Source: JAAXKN01 sp050259615
GTDB taxonomy: Bacteria; Bacteroidota; Ignavibacteria; Ignavibacteriales; SURF-24
Assembly: GCA_050259615.1 (NCBI GenBank)
Contig: JBLNAZ010000170.1
Span: 57,751 to 121,750, forward strand
Length of the DNA: 64,000 nt
Direction: 5' to 3'
Below are positions 9,270-18,203 of this stretch, in pieces. The notes under the pieces were generated by a model that worked only from the letters and a program-made list of their open reading frames with translations, did no database searches and was not told where the DNA came from. The first letter of the stretch is position 1. The number at the start of each line of letters is the position of its first letter. A program made the translations under genes and the position numbers.

Positions 9270-9896
9270 ATGATTTTATTTATCCTGATTTTCCTGCTGC
9301 TCCAGCAGCCGGTTATATTCTCACAGACCGCCAAACAATTTCTGGAAAAAGGCAGCATTCTGGCAGAAAAAGGAGAGCTGGCAAAAGCAGTTCATCTTTT
9401 CTCCAGGTCGATCGAAATGGATTCTTCCATCTCTGAGACCTACCTGAAAAGGGGTGATTCCAGAAGAATGCTTGAAGACTATGCCGGTGCTGTCTCAGAT
9501 TACAGCAAGGCGATACTCCTTGTTAAGGATGATTTCAGGGGATACTTCAAAAGGGCAATAACAGAATGCCTTCTTAAAGATTACATGAATGCATTAAGAG
9601 ATTATGACATTGCAGTTAAGTTGAGCCCCTACAATGAAGAAGTCCTCTTCGGGCGGGGCTGCACAAAGTATCTTTTTAGAGATTTTGAAGGAGCCATTTC
9701 GGATTTTACTGAAGCTCTAAGCCTGAATGCCGGCAATGAACTTATAGCATTCAGCCGCGGGGCAGCCAGGGAAGACCTGGGCGACATAAATGGCGCCATT
9801 GCCGATTATAAACTGGCGGCTTCAATAAACCCGGATTTCAGATCAATGGATTATTTTATAAAAAGAGCCGAAGTTAAACTGAAGGCGGCAAAGTAG
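9270..9896 (+). CDS. Exported TPR repeat protein
   Basis: The ATG at 9270 is chosen because it begins directly with a signal peptide, MILFILIFLLLQQPVIFSQ, giving 208 aa. A TTG at 9174 would place 32 charged residues in front of it. About five TPR units follow, such as AVHLFSRSIEMDSSISETYL, AVSDYSKAILLVKDDFRGYF and AISDFTEALSLNAGNELIAF. It is probably a periplasmic scaffold or protein-interaction module. No enzymatic motif is present. It lies downstream of the GWxTD/TPR gene in the same direction and may be co-transcribed. Confidence 0.75.
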   Translation: MILFILIFLLLQQPVIFSQTAKQFLEKGSILAEKGELAKAVHLFSRSIEMDSSISETYLKRGDSRRMLEDYAGAVSDYSKAILLVKDDFRGYFKRAITECLLKDYMNALRDYDIAVKLSPYNEEVLFGRGCTKYLFRDFEGAISDFTEALSLNAGNELIAFSRGAAREDLGDINGAIADYKLAASINPDFRSMDYFIKRAEVKLKAAK

Positions 9897-10101
9897 CTTT
9901 TATATGGGCCCCATCTTTCAGAAAACCTTATCAGGTGAAAACGCAGAAAAAGCAAGCCTGTTTCCGCAGCTGATTTAAGACAATCCCTGTCATTCCCTTT
10001 TTTATACCCGCCTTTGCAGTGTGCCAAAATGTGATACTAGTCATGGACATTTATCAATATGAGACATTAATAAAAGACAAAATGTTAAAAAATGTGCTCT
10101 G

Positions 10102-10144
10102 GGGCATCAAAAATGCCCTAAAAATTTTTGGCACTTAATTTGGA
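10102..10144 (+). promoter_or_regulatory. Hairpin plus weak sigma-54-like element before a histidine kinase
   Basis: GGGCAT-CAAAA-ATGCCC (10102-10118) forms a small hairpin. It is followed by TGGCAC-TTAAT-TTGGA (10129-10144), which resembles the sigma-54 -24/-12 pattern TGGCAC-N5-TTGCA. The normally invariant GC of the -12 box is GG here, so this is only a weak candidate. The rest of the 288-base gap (9897-10184) shows nothing recognisable. Confidence 0.25.
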
Positions 10145-10184
10145 TTCCCTTTAGTCCAATTAAAAGATAACAAACGGTGGAGAA

Positions 10185-11789
10185 ATGTTCAGAGATACTT
10201 TTCACGAAAATAAGCTACTTGATACTTTAGTTTTTCCAATTCTGGACTCAAGTGAGATCGGGATCTGCATTATAGGTAAAAACGGTATCATCCATGAAAT
10301 AAACGATGCTTTCTTAAAACTCTTCGGCTTTACACGCAGTGAAGTGCTCAGCAAGCATTTTTCCTCAGTTATTATGGAGGAGAATAAGGAATATTCTCTT
10401 AAACAGCACCAGGATTTCATGGAAAACGGCTACTTTGATAAAAGAGAAGTTCTCTTAAGGCAGAAAAGCGGGCAGTTTTTCTTTGCGCAGGTTACCGACC
10501 TGAAAATCAATGATGAAGCCGGCAATCTCTACAGAACCACCGCATTTTTGAATATTACAGAAAAAAAACACAACGACCTGGTTAAGTCAATTCTGGGTAA
10601 GCTCCCAATTGAAGCCGAACCTGCCGATACTTTCGAATCGATGTTCAGAATAGTCCATGCATCAACTGAACAGCTTATGCCGGCATGCAATTTTTATGCG
10701 GCTCTTTGTGACGAAGGGTGCGAATCAATAAGTTATCTGTACCAGGCAAATCAGCTTTTTGACAATGAAGAAGAAAAAAATAACACGCTGGTTTATGACC
10801 AGCTGATACGTAAAATAATGAATGAAGGCGGACCGGTTCTGCTTAAAGGGGAAAACCTTAAAAACCTCTTTGACCAGAAGACGCTCGACGAAGAGATAAT
10901 TCCTAGAGTAGTTCTGGCATCGGTACTTAAAATTAAGGGCTCAAATGCCGGAGTAATACTCCTTCCAAACTTTGAAGATAAGGATGCATTTACTGAAAGC
11001 CATCTTCCGATAATAAGGCTTCTTTCCGAAACTGTTTCAACAATTATGGAAAGAAGGAAATATGAGGAGCAGCTTACAATAACGAAGGAAAAGGCAGAAG
11101 AATCAAACAGAATGAAGACGGCTTTTCTGGCACAAATGTCGCATGAGATCAGGACTCCTATAAACACAATACTTTCATTTACTTCGCTGCTGAAAGAAAA
11201 ATGTGAAGGCATACTTGAAGAAGAATTAAAGGAAAGCTTCAACATCATTGAAAGCGGCGGAAGAAGACTAATAAGGACCATAGATATGATATTAAATATG
11301 TCACAGCTGCAGAGTGAGTGTCTCGACACTAATCCTCAGGAAGTGGACCTTTCAACGGATATAATTGCTCCTGTTATGAAAGAGTTCTATGCCTCTGCAA
11401 AGGCAAAAAACCTTAGCTTCTCATTCAATAATCAGGTGGTTGGCGAGAAGGTCTTTGGCGATCAGAGTACAATTAAGCAGATTTTTGAGCAGCTGATTGA
11501 CAATGCAATTAAGTACACCAGGACGGGCAAGGTTGAAATTTCACAGTACCTTAATTCCTACGGGCGAGTTTGTGTGTCAATTAAGGATACGGGAATTGGA
11601 ATTTCAAAAGAATATCTGCCGAAACTGTTTACCGCTTTTTCACAGGAAGAAATGGGATACACAAGACGCTTTGAAGGCAACGGCCTGGGTCTTGCGATGG
11701 TAAAAAAATATGCTGAACTGAATAACGCAGCAATTATAGTTGAAAGTGAAAAAGGACAGGGCTCAACCTTTACAGTGGCTTTCCAATAA
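10185..11789 (+). CDS. PAS-GAF sensor histidine kinase, soluble
   Basis: A 534-aa cytoplasmic kinase with no transmembrane helix. It has an N-terminal PAS domain (about 15-130: GICIIGKNGIIHEINDAFLKLFG, seen here only in part) and a GAF-like domain (about 150-290). A short coiled linker leads to a HisKA domain with phospho-acceptor His320 in MSHEIRTPI, then a HATPase_c domain with the N box LIDNAIKYT, the G1 box DTGIGIS and the G2 box GNGLGLAMV. All kinase boxes are intact. There is no response regulator beside it, so it is an orphan kinase. It sits between a TPR gene and a terminator and appears monocistronic. The signal sensed is unknown. Confidence 0.9.
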   Translation: MFRDTFHENKLLDTLVFPILDSSEIGICIIGKNGIIHEINDAFLKLFGFTRSEVLSKHFSSVIMEENKEYSLKQHQDFMENGYFDKREVLLRQKSGQFFFAQVTDLKINDEAGNLYRTTAFLNITEKKHNDLVKSILGKLPIEAEPADTFESMFRIVHASTEQLMPACNFYAALCDEGCESISYLYQANQLFDNEEEKNNTLVYDQLIRKIMNEGGPVLLKGENLKNLFDQKTLDEEIIPRVVLASVLKIKGSNAGVILLPNFEDKDAFTESHLPIIRLLSETVSTIMERRKYEEQLTITKEKAEESNRMKTAFLAQMSHEIRTPINTILSFTSLLKEKCEGILEEELKESFNIIESGGRRLIRTIDMILNMSQLQSECLDTNPQEVDLSTDIIAPVMKEFYASAKAKNLSFSFNNQVVGEKVFGDQSTIKQIFEQLIDNAIKYTRTGKVEISQYLNSYGRVCVSIKDTGIGISKEYLPKLFTAFSQEEMGYTRRFEGNGLGLAMVKKYAELNNAAIIVESEKGQGSTFTVAFQ

Positions 11790-11809
11790 GTTAAAAGGTG
11801 TCGAAAAGA

Positions 11810-11840
11810 AAGGCGGACTGAAGGCAGTCCGCCTTTTTTT
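11810..11840 (+). terminator. Rho-independent terminator
   Basis: An 11-base-pair stem, AAGGCGGACTG paired with CAGTCCGCCTT around an AAGG loop, is followed by a T-run. It ends the histidine kinase transcript. Confidence 0.93.
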
Positions 11841-11978
11841 ATTTTAAAACGTATTCATTTTATGCATGAATTCAGTTATTTTTGCAGAGATAATATTTTT
11901 GTGCAATAGAAACATTTTTCTGTAAAATTCAGTATAAAAGGCGCTCAATAATTCTGTTTTGCTTTTACGAGGTAATTA

Positions 11979-13430
11979 ATGATTGAATCTGTAGTTGGAT
12001 TTTTTAGTGATTTAATACAAAACATACGTTTTGTAGACCTGATTGACATAGCAATAGTCTCTTTTTTCTTATATACGTTTATAAACTGGTTCAGAAAAAG
12101 CGCCTCCAGGAGACTTTTAATTGCGGTAACTGTTTTTATTGTAGTTTACCTGCTGGCAAGAATCTTTGGCCTGTACCTGACTGAGATGCTCATTAAGATA
12201 GTTATTGGTGTGATACTGATAGCTGCAATTCTGCTTTTCCAGTCAGATATCAGGCGTCTTATAGACCTTATCGGTACCTGGGGAGGCCTCAGAGGTTCCA
12301 AAAGGACCGGAATTCTAAATACTACCGTAGATACAATCATTTCCGCCTGCGCCAAAATGGCAGAGAAGCGAACTGGAGCCCTTATTGCAATCAGGGGACG
12401 CGAAATCTGGGATAACTGCATTAACGGCGGAATAGAGCTGGATGGAAAGCTGAGCCAGCCGTTGATTTACAGCATATTCAATGTAAAGTCTCCAGGGCAC
12501 GACGGCGCAATTTTAGTGGAAGACAACAGAATTATTAAATTCGGGGCTCATTTAACCCTTTCAACAAACCTTAAAGAGCTGGGTGCAGGCGGAACCCGCC
12601 ATGCAGCGGCATTGGGACTTTCTGAAAAGTGCGACGCGCTTGTTATTGCCGTTTCTGAAGAAAGGGGTACAATCAGTGTTGCAGAAGATGGTAAAATGAG
12701 CATTATGTCCTCGAGCAGCGAGCTTAAAGAGAGAATTGAATTTTTCTGGGATAAAAACTACCGTAAAAAAGAAGAGATTATTTCCAAATGGTGGAAAAGC
12801 AAAAGCCTTCATACGGCCATTGTGGCTGTATTCCTATCCATTATATTCTGGGGGCTTTTTGCCTATCAGTCGGATAAAGTCTACAGAAGCGAAACAGTAC
12901 CGATTGAATTCCGCAATCTGAGGCCCGACCTGGCACTCGAAGATCCGGTTCCAATGGAAGGAAGGATCACCTTATCGGGATCTGAACAGGCATTCAGGCT
13001 TATTAATACAAAGAACCTTATCATTTCAATTGACTGTGAGAGACTTGAAAAGGGGGAAAATGAAATTATGGTGGCAAGGGACAACCTGGAACTGCCTTCG
13101 GGAGTGGACCTCTACAGCGTGGAACCCAGGGTGCTTAAAATAAAAGCCGATGCAATGAAACTTATGCGCGTTCCGGTAAAGGTGCAGACTATGGGAAGAC
13201 TTCCCGGAAACGCAAAATATAGAATGGATGCTGAACCCGGATATGTAATGCTGAGGGTACCGGTAAACAGCTATAATGTGCCAAGGTTTGTTTCTACAGA
13301 GCCGATTGATCTTTCTGGCGTGCGGGGATCATCTGCTATACCAAGCAGGCTCATTCCGCCAAAGACAACAAGGCTTCTGCCGGATCAGAGCCCTGAAATA
13401 ATGGTAAGGGTTCAGGTTCCAAACAGATAG
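11979..13430 (+). CDS. cdaA: Diadenylate cyclase (CdaA type) fused to YbbR domains
   Basis: Predicted to make c-di-AMP from two ATP at the inner membrane. Residues 20-90 carry three transmembrane helices as in CdaA/DacA. Residues about 100-240 are the DAC domain, with GGIELDGKLS, the DGA motif (Asp175-Ala177) and GTRHAAALGLSE (205-216). A fourth helix (about 272-295, IVAVFLSIIFWGLFAYQ) leads into an extracytoplasmic region (300-483) that looks like YbbR/CdaR repeats, for example LEDPVPMEGRITLSG. In Firmicutes CdaA and its regulator CdaR (YbbR) are separate adjacent genes; here they are one polypeptide. Two oddities in the active site are an AGG insertion before TRH and the canonical RHR motif reading RHA, with the second Arg replaced by Ala209. 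Activity is therefore likely but not certain. Confidence 0.88.
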   Translation: MIESVVGFFSDLIQNIRFVDLIDIAIVSFFLYTFINWFRKSASRRLLIAVTVFIVVYLLARIFGLYLTEMLIKIVIGVILIAAILLFQSDIRRLIDLIGTWGGLRGSKRTGILNTTVDTIISACAKMAEKRTGALIAIRGREIWDNCINGGIELDGKLSQPLIYSIFNVKSPGHDGAILVEDNRIIKFGAHLTLSTNLKELGAGGTRHAAALGLSEKCDALVIAVSEERGTISVAEDGKMSIMSSSSELKERIEFFWDKNYRKKEEIISKWWKSKSLHTAIVAVFLSIIFWGLFAYQSDKVYRSETVPIEFRNLRPDLALEDPVPMEGRITLSGSEQAFRLINTKNLIISIDCERLEKGENEIMVARDNLELPSGVDLYSVEPRVLKIKADAMKLMRVPVKVQTMGRLPGNAKYRMDAEPGYVMLRVPVNSYNVPRFVSTEPIDLSGVRGSSAIPSRLIPPKTTRLLPDQSPEIMVRVQVPNR

Positions 13431-13518
13431 CCGTAGTGCAGACATACGCAATTTCAGTATTTTATTTTTGAAGTATCCTGAATATTTTTAAGCTTCTTTT
13501 TTTACACAAAGTAGCAGA

Positions 13519-15843
13519 ATGGGAATCGAATTGGCAGACCAGGCGAAAGTTTTTATATTAACGGGAGAGTGGCAGGATCTTCAAAAGGGGAATACTCTGC
13601 ACTTTTGGGGCGTTTCCGACGACGGAACACCCGTAGAATTTTTTATAGATACCGTAAGACCCGTATTTTTTATCAACAGGGAAAATCCCTCCTTAAACCT
13701 GCCGGTCCATTATACCCGCAAAGAAGTAAAATTAAAGTCATTCGATTTCAAAGATGCAGATGCCTTATACTTCAAAACCCAGAAGGATCTCAGATCGGCG
13801 GCAGACTATCTCCATTCACGGAATGTAAGGACATTTGAGTCGGACGTGGACCCCGTAAAAAGGTTCTTAATGGAAAGGTTCATTTATGCACAGCTTCAGC
13901 TTAAAGGAGAAAGCGTAAAGGCGGACAGCGGCCTCAGATTTATTAATCCAAAGGTTGAACCGTGTGAATTTGAACCCCAGTTTAGGACCGCTTCAATCGA
14001 TATTGAAACCGGCATTACCGACGGCACTTTGTACTCCATTGCAGTTGACTTAAGAAGACCGGGAGGCGAAGAAAAAGTTGTTTTTATGCTTGGTGACGTC
14101 CCCTCTCAGGAGCAGGATGGCCGGCTAATGATATTTAAGACTGAAAAAGAGCTCCTGCAGAGTTTTTTAGCCTGGTTTAAGAAGTCCGATCCAGATATCA
14201 TAATAGGGTGGCATGTAATAGGTTTTGACCTGATGTTTCTTGAAAATAAAGCCAGGGAGCTTCACGTGTCCTTTGATATTTCAAGGTGCGGGAAACTGAC
14301 GCTTACGGAAAGGAAATCGGGGGGCTATTATGCCTATATACCTGGAAGAGTAGTACTGGACGGACCACCCTCATTAAGGAGCGCGTTTTATTCCTTTGAG
14401 GACTTTAAACTGGAAACAGTGGCACAGGAACTTCTCGGCAGGGGAAAGACAATTGCACCAGGTGAGGATAAAATTGGTGAAATAGAAAGATATTTCAGCC
14501 AGGATAAAAGGAAGCTTGCTGAATATAATCTTCAGGATGCAGTCCTTGTAACAGAGATATTTTCAAAGACGGGCTTAATTGACCTCTGTGTGAAAAGAGC
14601 ACAGATCTCGGGGCTTATGATGGACCAGTTGTCCAGGATGACGGCGGCTTTTGACAACTTCTACCTGCCAAGGCTACATAGGGCGGGCTTTGTGGCACCC
14701 GACAATGACAATGTTAAGACGATGGACAATCTTGCAGGCGGCTATGTTATCGACCCCAGGCCGGGTATTTATGACAACGTAATTGTGATGGATTATAAAA
14801 GCCTCTATCCATCCATAATAGAGACTTTCAAGATAGATCCTCTGTCCATGATCATGTCGGAAGAAGATACAATTCAAACTCCGGGCGGATATAAGTTCTC
14901 AAAAACAAAGCATATACTGCCTGAATATATAGGCTCTTTGATGCTTAAAAGAGCGGGGGCTAAGTTAAATAAAAATAAGCACTTAGCCCAGGCCATTAAA
15001 ATTCTGATGAATAGTTTTTACGGCGTCATGGGCGCCTACGGCTGCCGGTTTTTCCACCCTTATCTTCCCAATGCCATTACCGGTACAGGACAGTGGCTCC
15101 TTCTGGAAAGCAAAAAGTTTTTTGAAGAAAAAGGCTATGAGATTGTCTATGGGGATACCGACTCGCTTTTTGTAAAACTTAAAGATGGGCAGGGTCCTTC
15201 GGCAGATCTGCTTGGCAAGCAGCTTGCCTTGGAGATTAACGTGTACTGGAAGGAAAGAATCCGGAAGGAGTTTTCGCTGGAATCTTTTCTTGAAATAGAG
15301 TTTGAAAAACATTACAGCCGGTTTATTTTAACCCAGGCCCGGGGCTCGGAAACCGGGGCGAAAAAACGCTACGCCGGCTTAATTGACATTGACGGCAGGC
15401 ATAAGCTTGAATTTACAGGAATGGAAATCGTACGCTCGGACTGGACACGCCTGGCTAAGGAGTTTCAACAGGAACTCTACAGCCTTGTGTTCAGCGGACA
15501 GGATGCTGGGGACTGGATAAGGAATTTTGTTGAAGAGGTTAACAGAGGAATGCACAATGAAAAGCTCGTCTACAGAAAAAGGCTCAGGAAGGATCTTGAC
15601 CTCTATACAAAAAACACTCCTCCGCACGTAAAAGCCGCCAGGCTCACTAATACTTCCTCAGGCTTGATCAGGTATGTTATGACAAAACGCGGCCCCGTTC
15701 CAATTGAACTGGACCACAGGGATTACGACTACCAGCATTATATTGATAAGCAGATAAAACCAATAGCTGATTCGGTGCTTGGACTCTTAGGGCAGTCGTT
15801 CGATACACTTTTTAAGCCCACGCAGCTCAATTTCTTCTCTTAA
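13519..15843 (+). CDS. polB: Family B DNA polymerase (Pol II-like) with 3'-5' exonuclease
   Basis: 774 aa, close to the 783 aa of E. coli Pol II. The N-terminal exonuclease domain has Exo I (SIDIETG) and Exo II (IIGWHVIGFDLMFL). The polymerase domain has motif A (MDYKSLYPSII, Asp425), motif B (KILMNSFYGVMG) and motif C (YGDTDS, 544-549). All catalytic carboxylates are present, so a proofreading DNA polymerase acting in repair or restart is expected. It begins about 90 bases after the c-di-AMP cyclase gene, and co-transcription is possible. There is no clear ribosome-binding site; the ATG at 13519 gives the expected N-terminus. Confidence 0.92.
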   Translation: MGIELADQAKVFILTGEWQDLQKGNTLHFWGVSDDGTPVEFFIDTVRPVFFINRENPSLNLPVHYTRKEVKLKSFDFKDADALYFKTQKDLRSAADYLHSRNVRTFESDVDPVKRFLMERFIYAQLQLKGESVKADSGLRFINPKVEPCEFEPQFRTASIDIETGITDGTLYSIAVDLRRPGGEEKVVFMLGDVPSQEQDGRLMIFKTEKELLQSFLAWFKKSDPDIIIGWHVIGFDLMFLENKARELHVSFDISRCGKLTLTERKSGGYYAYIPGRVVLDGPPSLRSAFYSFEDFKLETVAQELLGRGKTIAPGEDKIGEIERYFSQDKRKLAEYNLQDAVLVTEIFSKTGLIDLCVKRAQISGLMMDQLSRMTAAFDNFYLPRLHRAGFVAPDNDNVKTMDNLAGGYVIDPRPGIYDNVIVMDYKSLYPSIIETFKIDPLSMIMSEEDTIQTPGGYKFSKTKHILPEYIGSLMLKRAGAKLNKNKHLAQAIKILMNSFYGVMGAYGCRFFHPYLPNAITGTGQWLLLESKKFFEEKGYEIVYGDTDSLFVKLKDGQGPSADLLGKQLALEINVYWKERIRKEFSLESFLEIEFEKHYSRFILTQARGSETGAKKRYAGLIDIDGRHKLEFTGMEIVRSDWTRLAKEFQQELYSLVFSGQDAGDWIRNFVEEVNRGMHNEKLVYRKRLRKDLDLYTKNTPPHVKAARLTNTSSGLIRYVMTKRGPVPIELDHRDYDYQHYIDKQIKPIADSVLGLLGQSFDTLFKPTQLNFFS

Positions 15844-15949
15844 GCTTCAAGTTCCGAAAAAAATCAGCTTCATCACAGAAAAAGCTTGTTTTTATCGGCA
15901 ATAATAATTATCCTCATTTTGAACATAATTACATATTTATAGGGGGATT

Positions 15950-16885
15950 ATGAACGCATTGGAGGTACGGAATTTAAGCAAATCCTTTGGCGATTTACGC
16001 GCCGTGGATAATGTTTCATTCATCGTCCCGGAGGGTTCTGTCTTTGGCCTTATTGGCAGAAACGGTGCCGGAAAAACTACTACAATACGAATGATGATGA
16101 ATATATATCTGCCAGATTCGGGCGAGGTTCTTCTTCAGGGGAATAAAATAGGGGCCGATTTTAAGAATAAAGTGGGATACCTGCCGGAGGAAAGAGGCCT
16201 GTATAAAAAGATGAAGGTGCTGGAAACTCTCCTTTATTTTGCAGAAATAAAAGGAAAATCGGGAGCGGCTCTTGAAAAGAAGGCTCTTGAATACCTGGGA
16301 AAGTTTCAGCTATTGGACAGGAAGAACTCAAAGATTGAAGACCTTTCAAAAGGCAACCAACAGAAAATTCAGTTTATTTCAACTATCCTTCACGATCCGG
16401 ATTTCGTAATACTGGATGAACCTTTCTCGGGACTTGACCCCGTTAATACGAATACACTGAAAGAGATAATTCTTGAACTTAAAAACAGGGGAAAGGTTAT
16501 TATTCTTTCGACTCATCTCATGGATTTCGCAGAAAAAATGTGCGACCATCTGGCAATGATTGAGAAGGGTAAAATTATTCTGAATGGAGCGCTAAGCGAC
16601 ATAAAAACTCACTACGCTCAGAAAAACGTAAGTATTAATTATGAGGGGAGCCTGGCTTTTCTTAAGGATAATCCGCTCATAGAGACAATAGAGGATTTCG
16701 GAAACAGCGCAGGCATCAGGCTTAAAAATGCCAAGGATTCCAGGGAGCTCTTAAAAACAATTGTTGAGCACGATGTGGATGTGAAAAAATACGCATTAAA
16801 TGAAATCTCGCTTCACGAGATATTCATTGAAATTGCCGGCAACAGGGTTGAGGGAATTGAAATGGAGGGAGCATATGTTAAATAA
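15950..16885 (+). CDS. ABC transporter ATP-binding protein (NatA-like)
   Basis: 311 aa with all ABC motifs: Walker A GRNGAGKTTT near residue 40, signature LSKGNQQK, Walker B VILDEPFSGLDP and the switch His in ILSTHLMDFAE. The C-terminal extension of about 90 residues (after residue 215) is usual for the DUF4162/NatA type that pairs with ABC-2 permeases. GGGGGA lies shortly before the ATG. Its end overlaps the start of the permease gene by 11 bases, so the two form one exporter (NatAB-like). The substrate is not evident; sodium or drugs are typical for this family. Confidence 0.93.
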   Translation: MNALEVRNLSKSFGDLRAVDNVSFIVPEGSVFGLIGRNGAGKTTTIRMMMNIYLPDSGEVLLQGNKIGADFKNKVGYLPEERGLYKKMKVLETLLYFAEIKGKSGAALEKKALEYLGKFQLLDRKNSKIEDLSKGNQQKIQFISTILHDPDFVILDEPFSGLDPVNTNTLKEIILELKNRGKVIILSTHLMDFAEKMCDHLAMIEKGKIILNGALSDIKTHYAQKNVSINYEGSLAFLKDNPLIETIEDFGNSAGIRLKNAKDSRELLKTIVEHDVDVKKYALNEISLHEIFIEIAGNRVEGIEMEGAYVK

Positions 16886-18143
16886 TAAAACTATTGCTGT
16901 TATGAAAAGGGAATTAAGAGAAAAACTTTTTTCAAAATCCTTCATTCTCATGACGCTGCTTATTCCTGTATTTATGTTTGGCGTTCTGGGACTTCAGACT
17001 TATTTTATTTCTTTTTCAGGAGAGGGTAAGGTAAACCTCGAGATAATTTCATCTTCGGAGAATATTACAGAAAACGTGAAAAATGAATTCCAGAGGGAAG
17101 ACTTTACTAAGGATAAGTCTTATACCCTGGATTTCAAGACGCTGGATAAGTCTAAGCTTTCAGGGTATCTGGATGAAAAAAGAAATGAAATAGTGGATGA
17201 AAAGCTGACCGGCATTGTCTATATTTCCCCGGAATCACTGAAGGATAAAAAAGTAGAGTACTACTCAAAGACTCCTAATAACCCGAAAGTTCAGGAAAAG
17301 ATAAAGCCGGCAATCAACAAAGCCCTTTCTTCAATTTATTTCAGCGCCAAGGGAGTCACAGCCTCCGACATTGCCTTTGCCAGCGGTAACGTGGACTTTA
17401 ACGGCTACAAGGTATCTAAAGAAAGTAAGATAGATAAGGCAGGTTACGGAAACCAGATAATCTCATTCCTGTTTTCATTCCTCCTTTATTTCAGCCTTCT
17501 TTTTACGGGTTCGATAATGATGAGGTCAGTTGTACAGGAAAAGAACAATAGAATTGTTGAGATACTTCTGTCTTCTGTGGAAAGTAAAGAGCTGATGACG
17601 GGAAAGATACTTGGAAGTTCAGTTACGGCTCTTATTCAGATGGCAATCTGGCTTTCGCCGGTTCTGGTGCTGATTTCAACAACATGGTTTGTACTTCCGC
17701 CGCAACTTATTCTGTCGATCAGTCCCGTGCACTTATTGTACTTTATGCTTAATTATTTTGTTGGACTTGTAATTTTCATGGGGCTTTTTGCCGCCGTGGG
17801 CGCAATATTCGATAATGAGCAGGATGCCCAGTCGGGGATGTGGCCGATAATGATGCTTATTATGATCCCGTTTTTTATCTCCTTATCTCTGCAGACAAAT
17901 CCCGGAAGCCCTTTAGCTAAAGTTGCCTCCATTGTTCCAATTGCATCAATTATAGTAATGCCGGCAAGAATGGCGATAACGGATGTCCCATGGATAGAGG
18001 TAGCAATTACCTTTCTGCTAAACATATCTACAATGGCATTTGTTTTCCTTTTGGCAGGCAAGATATACCGGGTGGGCATACTTATGACAGGAAAGAAGCC
18101 CAAATGGTCTGAAGTTGTGCAGTGGGTAAGATATAAGTACTAG
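16875..18143 (+). CDS. ABC-2 type permease (NatB-like)
   Basis: The ATG at 16875 is chosen: it has GGAGGGA just upstream, lies inside the end of the ATPase gene, and gives the standard N-terminus MLNNKTIAVMKRELREKLFS. It makes 422 aa. One N-terminal helix (about 22-45) is followed by a large extracytoplasmic loop (to about 190), then five or six membrane helices (for example SFLFSFLLYFSLLFTGSIMM and YFVGLVIFMGLFAAVGAIF). This is the ABC2_membrane_3 layout of NatB/YhaP. It works with the ATPase encoded immediately before. A terminator follows. Confidence 0.92.
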   Translation: MLNNKTIAVMKRELREKLFSKSFILMTLLIPVFMFGVLGLQTYFISFSGEGKVNLEIISSSENITENVKNEFQREDFTKDKSYTLDFKTLDKSKLSGYLDEKRNEIVDEKLTGIVYISPESLKDKKVEYYSKTPNNPKVQEKIKPAINKALSSIYFSAKGVTASDIAFASGNVDFNGYKVSKESKIDKAGYGNQIISFLFSFLLYFSLLFTGSIMMRSVVQEKNNRIVEILLSSVESKELMTGKILGSSVTALIQMAIWLSPVLVLISTTWFVLPPQLILSISPVHLLYFMLNYFVGLVIFMGLFAAVGAIFDNEQDAQSGMWPIMMLIMIPFFISLSLQTNPGSPLAKVASIVPIASIIVMPARMAITDVPWIEVAITFLLNISTMAFVFLLAGKIYRVGILMTGKKPKWSEVVQWVRYKY

Positions 18144-18168
18144 AAATGGTATTTAATAAAGTTCAGAA

Positions 18169-18203
18169 AAATAAGCGGCCTGGCGGACCGCTTATTTTTT
18201 TTC
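18169..18203. terminator. Bidirectional terminator between convergent genes
   Basis: ATAAGCGG pairs with CCGCTTAT, flanked by an A-run on the left and a T-run on the right. It can therefore stop both the ABC exporter transcript (plus) and the DUF2071 transcript (minus), whose stop codon touches it. Confidence 0.88.
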
